Positions 1 to 4,478 of a DNA stretch of 5,043 bases are shown here, piece by piece. The notes under the pieces are model-generated. The model searched no databases and was not told the DNA's origin. It was given only the letters and a program-made list of their open reading frames with translations. The stretch covers positions 1 to 5,043 of the forward strand of contig WFPT01000190.1 in assembly GCA_015487365.1 (NCBI GenBank). The letters are read 5' to 3'. Source of the DNA: Aquificaceae bacterium (GTDB lineage Bacteria > Aquificota > Aquificia > Aquificales > Aquificaceae). The number at the start of each line of letters is the position of its first letter. Within the stretch, counting starts at the first letter, position 1. Made by a program: the position numbers and the translations under genes.

Positions 1-714
1 GCCACTTATAAATATGGGTAAGTTCAGACTCTTTGCCCTTTCCATTACCTCTTTACCCCCCCTTATTAACTTTATCCTGTAAGGTTGATGGATTTTGTCT
101 TCAAGGGCCAAACTTAACAAAGAAAATTCCCTTTTTAACAGTGAATAGATGAAAAGGGAGGACCTCCTTAAATTGAACACTGCATCCTCTAAACTTACTT
201 CCCTTTTTAAAACTTTTCTTGCCAAATTAGTTGAAATTTCAAAGTCTGGGACCAAAAAGTAAAGGTTCAATTCCTCTGGAAAACTTAACTTTAAAAAGTC
301 TTCCCCGTAGATGAGGGTAAAACCTCCTACAAAAGCTGGGATTAGGTTGTCGGGGTGGGGTTCAAAGTTTAAGGCCCACCTAAGCTTTTCCTTCAAGGGG
401 ACTTCCTCCCTTAAAATTTTAAGGGCGCTTTCTATCCCTCCAACTATGGCGGTAGCGGAGGAGCCCAACCCCCTTCCTATTGGAACCCTAATCCTTTGCC
501 TTACCTCTACGGGAGCCTCCCTCCCAAACTCTTTACAGACGAACCTGTATGCCTTTAAGAATAGGTCTTCCCCCTTTAAGGAATGGCCTTCATAGGTTAC
601 CTTATAATTTTCTGACTCTTCTACGTAAAACTCGTTGAAGAGGTTTAGGGCCAAACCGAAACTATCAAATCCACTTCCAAAGTTTGTGGTGGAAGCTGGA
701 ACTTTAACCTTCAA
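1..714 (-). CDS. thrB: Homoserine kinase (GHMP family), C-terminus cut by window edge
   Basis: Phosphorylates L-homoserine with ATP to O-phosphohomoserine, the last step before threonine synthase; cytosolic. I translated 238 codons from a TTG at 714. The N-terminus has the GHMP motif 1 form (PASTTNFGSGFDSFG, residues 6-20). The ATP-binding motif 2 is PIGRGLGSSATAIVGG (78-93). EPHPDN (118-123) and DKIHQPYR (206-213) match homoserine kinase rather than other GHMP kinases. The visible part ends FISG, which is where motif 3 (SGxGPT-like) should begin, so roughly 55-70 residues lie beyond the edge. TTG is chosen because the only upstream in-frame codons back to a TAA at 736-738 include no better start, and MKVKVPA is the expected N-terminus. 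A purine-rich GGGAAAGAGAAGGG run precedes it, but no well-spaced Shine-Dalgarno. It overlaps the argG end by 11 bases, implying translational coupling. Family assignment is very secure; the exact start less so. Confidence 0.95.
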   Translation of the reverse strand, partial: MKVKVPASTTNFGSGFDSFGLALNLFNEFYVEESENYKVTYEGHSLKGEDLFLKAYRFVCKEFGREAPVEVRQRIRVPIGRGLGSSATAIVGGIESALKILREEVPLKEKLRWALNFEPHPDNLIPAFVGGFTLIYGEDFLKLSFPEELNLYFLVPDFEISTNLARKVLKREVSLEDAVFNLRRSSLFIYSLLKREFSLLSLALEDKIHQPYRIKLIRGGKEVMERAKSLNLPIFISG

Positions 715-1903
715 CCCTTCTCTTTCCCAAAACCTTTAAGGGTAGTCCAAAGACCTTGGTAAAGTATTTACCCGCCAAGTGCTCAAAGCTGTCCCCTTCC
801 CCGTAGGTAGCTAACTCCTCCTCGTAAAGGGAGTAGGGGGAGCTCCTTGAAAGGACCTTTAAGTTACCCTTGTAAAGTTTTAGTTTAACTTTACCCGTTG
901 CCCTCTTACAGAGCTCACCGGTTAGTTTGTCAAGGGCCTCCCTTATAGGTGAAAACCAAAGCCCTTCATAAACGAGCTTTGCATACTCCAAGGGGACATT
1001 CCTTAAAAAGTAATCAAGGGAAAACCTGTCTAAGACCATATGATAAAGCTCTTCAAGGGCCTTGTAGAGGATGATGGCCCCCGGACTTTCGTAAATTTCC
1101 CTACTCTTTATACCCACCAACCTATCCTCCAATAGGTCTATCCTACCTATTGCGTTCCTTCCTCCCACTCTGTTTAGCTCCTCAACGAGCTCGTGCAAAA
1201 GCTTATACCTTTTTCCGTTTAGGGCTACGGGAGTTCCCTCCTCAAACTCCAGTTCAACCTCTTCCCCCTCACCCGCCTCTTCTGGGGGAACGGTTATCAG
1301 ATAGGTGTCCCTTGGGGGCTCCTTGGTGAGGTCCTCCAAGGGTCCGCACTCTATGGAAACCCCCCAGAGGTTTTCGTCTATGGAGTAAGGCTTTTCCTTT
1401 GTTACTTTTACGGGTATTTTAAACTTTTTTGCGTATTCTACCTCCTCTTCCCTGGACTTAAACTCCCACTCCCTCACCGGGGCTAATACTTCAAGGTCAG
1501 GGTTTAGGGCCCATACGGATAGCTCAAACCTGACCTGGTCGTTCCCCTTTCCCGTGGAGCCGTGGGCAACGTACTTTGCCTTAAACCTCTCTGCCCAATA
1601 GACCAACCTTTTAGCTATTAGGGGCCTTGAAAGGGAAGCACTCAGGGGGTATTTACCCTCGTAGAGGGCCAGAGCCCTTAAAGTGGGGAGGCAGTATTCC
1701 CTTGCAAACTCTTCCCTTAGGTCTTCTACCACACTTTCAACCGCCCCCGACAGCTTTGCCTTTTCGGGTATTTTACTTAAATCTTCCCTCTGCCCTACGT
1801 TTGCGGTGTAGGTTATAACCTCAAAACCCTTTTCCTTCAAGTATCTAACCAAGACGGACGTGTCCAAACCACCCGAGTAGGCTAAAACTACCCTCTTTAC
1901 CAT
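704..1903 (-). CDS. argG: Argininosuccinate synthase
   Basis: Condenses citrulline and aspartate with ATP to argininosuccinate, the penultimate step of arginine synthesis; a cytosolic tetramer in known members. The 399-residue length is normal for the family. The N-terminal PP-loop is AYSGGLDTSV (8-17). YPLSASLSRPLIAKRLV (85-101), AHGSTGKGNDQVRFE (113-127), APVREWEF (141-148), YSIDENLWG (173-181) and a conserved SIECGPLED follow in the usual order. The ATG at 1903 is preferred over a GTG at 1921: it begins MVKRVVLAYSGG, as the family does, and has AGGGTGG four bases upstream. It overlaps the end of tusB by 7 bases and the start of thrB by 11. One oddity is NVGQRED at residues 35-41, where DVGQGEE-like sequence is usual. 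MnmA, the PP-loop enzyme that works with Tus proteins, is excluded by the ArgG-specific motifs. Confidence 0.97.
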   Translation of the reverse strand: MVKRVVLAYSGGLDTSVLVRYLKEKGFEVITYTANVGQREDLSKIPEKAKLSGAVESVVEDLREEFAREYCLPTLRALALYEGKYPLSASLSRPLIAKRLVYWAERFKAKYVAHGSTGKGNDQVRFELSVWALNPDLEVLAPVREWEFKSREEEVEYAKKFKIPVKVTKEKPYSIDENLWGVSIECGPLEDLTKEPPRDTYLITVPPEEAGEGEEVELEFEEGTPVALNGKRYKLLHELVEELNRVGGRNAIGRIDLLEDRLVGIKSREIYESPGAIILYKALEELYHMVLDRFSLDYFLRNVPLEYAKLVYEGLWFSPIREALDKLTGELCKRATGKVKLKLYKGNLKVLSRSSPYSLYEEELATYGEGDSFEHLAGKYFTKVFGLPLKVLGKRRVEG

Positions 1904-2136
1904 ACTACCACCCTTTCGCACTCTTTTAGGAGCTTCACCACCTCTTTATAGGACTTTGTTAAACCTTCCTCATACTCTAAACCCCTCGCTTGGGCATCCT
2001 CCTTACATACGAACCAATTTTCCCTACTTGGGGCCCTCAAAACCCCATCCTGAATTAGGATGACCACATCCCCCTCCTTTACCAGCTCCGAGGGAAACTC
2101 TCCAAGCTTCCTTACGAGCCAGAGTGTCTTTACCAT
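1897..2136 (-). CDS. tusB: DsrH/TusB-like sulfur relay subunit
   Basis: A 79-residue protein matching the DsrH/TusB family, whose members form complexes with DsrE/TusD and DsrF/TusC and pass persulfide sulfur, either to tRNA 2-thiouridylation (TusBCD-TusE-MnmA) or within sulfur oxidation (DsrEFH). Diagnostic features are EGDVVILIQDGVLRA (21-35), matching the family's EGD..LL.QDGV core, ARGL (50-53) and the C-terminal YKEVVKL...VVVW, which aligns with the family's terminal tryptophan. Its only cysteines are C44 and C73. Neither sits near residue 20, where the DsrH of purple sulfur bacteria carries its functional cysteine, so sulfur transfer by this subunit is doubtful. Its ATG overlaps the tusC stop by 7 bases and is preceded by AAGGGGG seven bases upstream. 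Whether it serves tRNA modification or sulfur metabolism cannot be told here. Confidence 0.85.
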   Translation of the reverse strand: MVKTLWLVRKLGEFPSELVKEGDVVILIQDGVLRAPSRENWFVCKEDAQARGLEYEEGLTKSYKEVVKLLKECERVVVW

Positions 2137-2474
2137 ACCATTACCCCCTTGGAGCTTGAAATCAACTCCCCTATCCTTTGCTCATTAACTATTTCGCATT
2201 CAACTTTTAGCTCCGACTTTTTTAAACCCCTCACCCTTAAACTTTCCTCTTCCACCAAAACCTTTAAGTTCTCCATACTGGGGAAGAGCTGGAATATCTT
2301 TTCAAAGGGTTGGATGTATAGCTCCTGGGGCTTCCAGTCGGTTAGGGCGTAAACTCCGTCCTTTAAGAAGATGAGATAAACTTCGTTGTTCATAGCCAAG
2401 GCCAAGGTTATCCTAAGACCCTCGTGGCAATACCAAGAGAAGGGCTCACCCTTTATCAGAACGCAAACCTTCAT
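2130..2474 (-). CDS. tusC: DsrF/TusC-like sulfur relay subunit
   Basis: A 114-residue DsrE/F-fold protein. It aligns with TusC along its length: HEGLRITLALAM (17-28) corresponds to the REGLDALLATSA segment of E. coli TusC. NEVYLIFLKDGVYAL (30-44) matches the conserved strand and xDGV turn, and EESLRVRGL (76-84) matches the ERGL region. The C-terminus VMVW resembles the family's hydrophobic end. Cysteines are C4, C16 and C93; family TusC/DsrF members are usually considered structural rather than catalytic. It overlaps speH by ATGA (4 bases) and tusB by 7 bases. I see no good Shine-Dalgarno at the expected distance, so its translation probably depends on ribosomes finishing speH. The usual third partner, DsrE/TusD with the active cysteine, is absent from this window. 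Confidence 0.87.
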   Translation of the reverse strand: MKVCVLIKGEPFSWYCHEGLRITLALAMNNEVYLIFLKDGVYALTDWKPQELYIQPFEKIFQLFPSMENLKVLVEEESLRVRGLKKSELKVECEIVNEQRIGELISSSKGVMVW

Positions 2475-2854
2475 GGCGTTTTAAGGAGTTGCCTTTCCAC
2501 CTTTTTTAGGTCTCCCCTCTCGTGGATAAACTTTTCTACCTTGGCGGGTTTTAGCTGGGAAATGACGTATTCAAGGGCTTTAAAGGCCTTCCCCTTATCA
2601 CCGCACGTGTAAATGTCCAAGGTAGCTATCCCGTATTCGGGCCAGGTGTGGATGGACATGTGGGATTCCGCCAAAAGTATAACCCCCGTTGCACCGTAGG
2701 GTTTAAACTGGTAGTAGTGCGACGATATCTTGGTTAGCTTTGCAAACCTAACCGCCCCTTCAAGGAGCTCCCTCACATCCTCAACCCTGTCTATCTTCTC
2801 CCCCTCCACCTCGTATAGGTCCGCTAAGATATGCAGTCCGAGGGCCTTTTCCAT
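2471..2854 (-). CDS. speH: S-adenosylmethionine decarboxylase proenzyme (bacterial short type)
   Basis: Makes decarboxylated AdoMet, the aminopropyl donor for spermidine and the longer polyamines common in thermophiles. Members are pyruvoyl enzymes made by self-cleavage. The 127-residue product carries the hallmark LAESHMSIHTWPEYG (61-75). Ser64 is the expected pyruvoyl-forming and cleavage residue, His69 the processing histidine and Cys84 (in YTCG) the catalytic acid, an exact one-residue offset from the Thermotoga numbering 63/68/83. SSHYYQFKPYGATGV (44-58) is also typical. The ATG at 2854 has GGGAGGA six bases upstream, the strongest ribosome site on this strand. It is the first gene of the leftward operon and overlaps tusC by ATGA. 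Arginine made by the argG pathway could feed agmatine-based polyamine synthesis, which may explain part of the grouping; that link is inference. Confidence 0.97.
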   Translation of the reverse strand: MEKALGLHILADLYEVEGEKIDRVEDVRELLEGAVRFAKLTKISSHYYQFKPYGATGVILLAESHMSIHTWPEYGIATLDIYTCGDKGKAFKALEYVISQLKPAKVEKFIHERGDLKKVERQLLKTP

Positions 2855-2860
2855 TTTAAA

Positions 2861-2867
2861 TCCTCCC
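2861..2867 (-). promoter_or_regulatory. Shine-Dalgarno of speH
   Basis: GGGAGGA lies six bases before the speH ATG and fixes that start. The sequence TTTCCC at 2888-2883 on the same strand could pair with it (four Watson-Crick and two G-U pairs), with an AAAA/TTTT stem in between. That fold is A/U-rich and probably weak in a thermophile. Confidence 0.8.
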
Positions 2868-2911
2868 TTGAAAAGTTTTTTTGGGAAAGCCTAAAATCCA
2901 TAACGGACTTT

Positions 2912-2920
2912 ATTTTACCA
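2912..2920 (-). promoter_or_regulatory. Putative extended -10 promoter for speH operon
   Basis: Read leftward the sequence is TGGTAAAAT, that is TG-N-TAAAAT, a five-of-six match to the sigma-70-type -10 box with the extended TG. No convincing -35 element lies 16-18 bases upstream. It would give a leader of about 50 bases before speH. This is the only intergenic space upstream of the five overlapping genes, so a promoter must be here or the operon would depend on antisense-directed read-through. Box identity is by eye. Confidence 0.4.
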
Positions 2921-2931
2921 CAAGAAGCTTT

Positions 2932-2937
2932 TATAAT
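2932..2937 (+). promoter_or_regulatory. Perfect -10 box (TATAAT) before the GcvH-like gene
   Basis: TATAAT ends seven bases before the ATG at 2945, so a start point at the normal distance would fall at or next to the initiation codon, giving a leaderless or almost leaderless mRNA. There is no -35 better than about half-matching (TTTATT at 2909-2914, 17-base spacer). The AAGG just before the ATG is too close to act as a normal Shine-Dalgarno. This fits leaderless translation but a more distant promoter is not excluded. Confidence 0.5.
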
Positions 2938-2944
2938 ATAAGGT

Positions 2945-3397
2945 ATGGACTACTGGGAATATCAGGGTTGTGTGATACCAAAGGAGCTATACTATGAGGT
3001 TGAAAGTCAAACCTGGCTTAGGGTTGATGGTCCAGAGAGCGTTACCTTAGGTCTAATGGACGTTGGACAGACAAGGGCGGGAAGACTACTCCACATAAGG
3101 GTAAAGGGGGTAGGTAGTAAAGTTAAAAGGGGTAGGCCTATTGCTACCTTAGAAAGTGGAAAGTGGGCTGGACCTATACCCGCCCTGGTGGAGGGGGAAG
3201 TGGTTGAAGTAAATAAAAAGGTTTTAGAGGACCCAAACCTTATAAACATAGACCCCTACGGGGAAGCCTGGATAGTGAAGGTAAAACCTACAAACCTTGA
3301 AAGGGATTTAAAGGGTTTAATAAAAGGTGAGGAGGCCCTAAAAAAAATTAAGGAATACATAGACGAATACGATATAGTCTGTATGAGGTGCGTGTGA
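2945..3397 (+). CDS. GcvH-like lipoyl carrier protein, divergent, with C-terminal CxxC
   Basis: A 150-residue protein of the glycine cleavage H family. The core runs from TWLRV (23-27) through the lipoyl hairpin ATLESGKWAGPIPALVEGEVVEVN (written here as ATLESGKW, 67-74, then EGEVVEVN, 83-90) to INIDPYGEAWIVKVK (100-114). Lys73 sits where the lipoylated lysine of ESVKAA-type sequences lies. Differences from a standard H protein are ESGKWAGPIP in place of ESVKAASDIYAP, a changed segment before the hairpin (GQTRAGRLLHIRVK), and length of 150 against about 125-130. The tail ends with C146 and C149 (CMRC) in a CxxC. No gcvP or gcvT is nearby. Known alternatives to glycine cleavage are the lipoate-binding proteins (LbpA) of the sHdr sulfur-oxidation pathway; Aquificales are known to carry several GcvH-like genes. 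I therefore leave the symbol empty. It overlaps the next gene by one base (TGATG). Lipoylation and role are inferred. Confidence 0.9.
   Translation: MDYWEYQGCVIPKELYYEVESQTWLRVDGPESVTLGLMDVGQTRAGRLLHIRVKGVGSKVKRGRPIATLESGKWAGPIPALVEGEVVEVNKKVLEDPNLINIDPYGEAWIVKVKPTNLERDLKGLIKGEEALKKIKEYIDEYDIVCMRCV
3385..3390 (+). promoter_or_regulatory. Shine-Dalgarno of the thioredoxin-like gene, inside the upstream gene
   Basis: GAGGTG lies six bases before the ATG at 3397 and decides that start over an in-frame GTG at 3388, which overlaps the motif itself. The same bases encode the Met-Arg-Cys of the upstream protein's C-terminal CMRC. Confidence 0.75.
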
Positions 3398-3645
3398 TGA
3401 AAAAGAAGGTTATACTTTTGGTTTCAAGGTGGTGTCCCACCTGCCCTAACGCGGATGCCCTTTGGAGAAAACTAAAAGAAGAGTACGACTTTGACTACGA
3501 GGTCTTGGACGTAACCAGCAAGGAGGGTAGGTATTGGGTAAGTAAGCTTATGATAAGGAGCGTTCCTTCCTCAATAGTGGATGGGAAACTGGCCTTTGTA
3601 GGTGTTCCCGACGAAAGGGAGGCCAGAAAACTCTTAGAAAGCTAA
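3397..3645 (+). CDS. Small thioredoxin/glutaredoxin-fold protein with CPTC active site
   Basis: An 82-residue mini-thioredoxin, shorter than classical thioredoxin (about 105). After strand KKVILLVS comes the active site WCPTC (12-16), with C13 and C16 as the redox pair. RSVPSSIVDG (54-63) carries the expected cis-proline at P57. A final strand/helix LAFVGVPDEREARKLLES completes the fold. No signal peptide or membrane segment is present, so a cytosolic dithiol reductant or disulfide carrier is expected. The ATG at 3397 forms TGATG with the stop of the lipoyl carrier gene, giving strong translational coupling and suggesting that the two proteins act together, for example with this one reducing the dihydrolipoyl arm or the CxxC tail of its neighbour. 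That partnership is inference. The next gene has its own promoter-like box in the 22-base gap. Confidence 0.9.
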   Translation: MKKKVILLVSRWCPTCPNADALWRKLKEEYDFDYEVLDVTSKEGRYWVSKLMIRSVPSSIVDGKLAFVGVPDEREARKLLES

Positions 3646-3648
3646 GTT

Positions 3649-3657
3649 TGCTATAAT
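3649..3657 (+). promoter_or_regulatory. Perfect extended -10 promoter (TGCTATAAT) before the M23 peptidase gene
   Basis: TG-C-TATAAT matches the extended -10 consensus in every specified base and sits in the 22-base gap after the thioredoxin gene. The box ends ten bases before the ATG at 3668, so transcripts from it would have only about 2-4 leader bases. No Shine-Dalgarno exists in the CTTTAAA that precedes the ATG. No clear -35 is visible, as allowed for extended -10 promoters. Confidence 0.5.
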
Positions 3658-3667
3658 TAACTTTAAA

Positions 3668-4474
3668 ATGGAGAAGGACCGGTTAAACATAATAATTACG
3701 AGCTTTGACGGTAAGAGATCCAAGTTCTTTTCCATAAAAAAATCCTACTTAAAGTTCCTCTTCTTCTTCGTCCTCTTCTTCGTTTCCTTTTCCGTTGGAA
3801 CCTACATAAAGGTCTATCAGTATTACAAAAAAATCGTAAGGGCCAACAAAGACCAACTCATTCTCCTTTACAGCCTCAGCCACATAACCAACGAAAACAT
3901 AAAGCTTAGGAAGGCAAACTCAAAGATAGCCCAGATAGAGGATACCCTCTTTGAAATACAAAAGTTTTTAGACAGTAAAGGTATAAGCCTACCCTCCTTT
4001 ATAAAGAGGGGAACTTATGAGGACCTGAATCACTTAGACTACGTTTATAGCAACGCAAGGGACATATATGAAGTCTTACAAAAGATACCCATAGGTCCCC
4101 CCGTCTTTGGAAGGATAACCTCTGGATACGGTTACAGGTTCCATCCTCTCCTTCACAGGATAGAGTTTCACTACGGGGTGGATATAAAGGCAAGGTACGG
4201 GACACCCGTAAGGGCTACCGCGGACGGAGTGGTCCTCTTTGCGGGAAGGTGGGGGACTTACGGTAAGGTGGTTATAATAAGGCACAGTTTTGGTTATAGG
4301 ACCCTTTACGCACACCTATCCAGAATAGTGGTGAGGAAGGGACAGAGGGTGAAGGTGGGTCAAGTTATAGGCTTTGTGGGTAACACGGGTAGGTCCACGG
4401 GTCCCCACCTTCACTATGAAATAGTAAAGGGTTTTAGACACGTAAATCCGGTTTATTATATGTATATGAGGTGA
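3668..4474 (+). CDS. Membrane-anchored M23 (LytM) family peptidoglycan endopeptidase
   Basis: Zinc endopeptidase expected to cut peptide cross-links of peptidoglycan in the periplasm. Of 268 residues, about 1-27 are a basic cytoplasmic tail and 28-46 a Phe-rich transmembrane helix (FLFFFVLFFVSFSVG). About 52-105 are a charged, probably coiled-coil stalk, and 140-268 the M23 domain. The domain begins PVFGRITSGYGYRFHP. The zinc ligands and catalytic residues are all present: H168 and D172 in HYGVD, H216 in YAHLS, and H247 and H249 in HLHYE. Charge distribution predicts N-in/C-out topology with no signal cleavage. It is therefore an active-looking enzyme, unlike degenerate LytM activators such as EnvC-type factors. 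The bactofilin gene follows after four bases. M23 peptidase/bactofilin pairs (Csd1-CcmA in Helicobacter, LmdC-BacM type elsewhere) control cell shape, and the same use is likely here. No Shine-Dalgarno precedes the ATG. Confidence 0.95.
   Translation: MEKDRLNIIITSFDGKRSKFFSIKKSYLKFLFFFVLFFVSFSVGTYIKVYQYYKKIVRANKDQLILLYSLSHITNENIKLRKANSKIAQIEDTLFEIQKFLDSKGISLPSFIKRGTYEDLNHLDYVYSNARDIYEVLQKIPIGPPVFGRITSGYGYRFHPLLHRIEFHYGVDIKARYGTPVRATADGVVLFAGRWGTYGKVVIIRHSFGYRTLYAHLSRIVVRKGQRVKVGQVIGFVGNTGRSTGPHLHYEIVKGFRHVNPVYYMYMR
4469..4474 (+). promoter_or_regulatory. Shine-Dalgarno of the bactofilin gene
   Basis: AGGTGA ends four bases before the ATG at 4479, and its last three bases are the stop codon of the M23 peptidase gene. 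Ribosomes ending on the peptidase therefore release on the next gene's landing site. Confidence 0.7.
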
Positions 4475-4478
4475 GAAA

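Noticed and set aside
311..595. Plus-strand 94-codon open frame
   Set aside because: Lies opposite thrB, whose frame carries all GHMP motifs; the plus product is low-complexity and resembles no family.
1627..1818. Plus-strand 63-codon open frame
   Set aside because: Opposite the N-terminal half of argG; Pro/Leu-rich product typical of an antisense shadow.
1904..1921. GTG at 1921 as start of argG (six extra residues)
   Set aside because: The ATG at 1903 gives the family N-terminus, has a proper Shine-Dalgarno, and the GTG would lie deeper inside tusB.
704..2136. PP-loop enzyme next to Tus genes as MnmA (tRNA 2-thiouridylase)
   Set aside because: The protein has ArgG-specific motifs (RPLIAKRLV, STGKGNDQVRFE) and lacks MnmA features.
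2149..2612. Plus-strand open frames opposite tusC and speH
   Set aside because: Both real genes are well matched in the minus strand; no ribosome sites or recognisable domains in the shadows.
3007..3249. Minus-strand 80-codon open frame
   Set aside because: Opposite the lipoyl domain; no domain of its own.
3388..3396. GTG at 3388 as start of the thioredoxin-like gene
   Set aside because: It overlaps the Shine-Dalgarno that serves the ATG at 3397.
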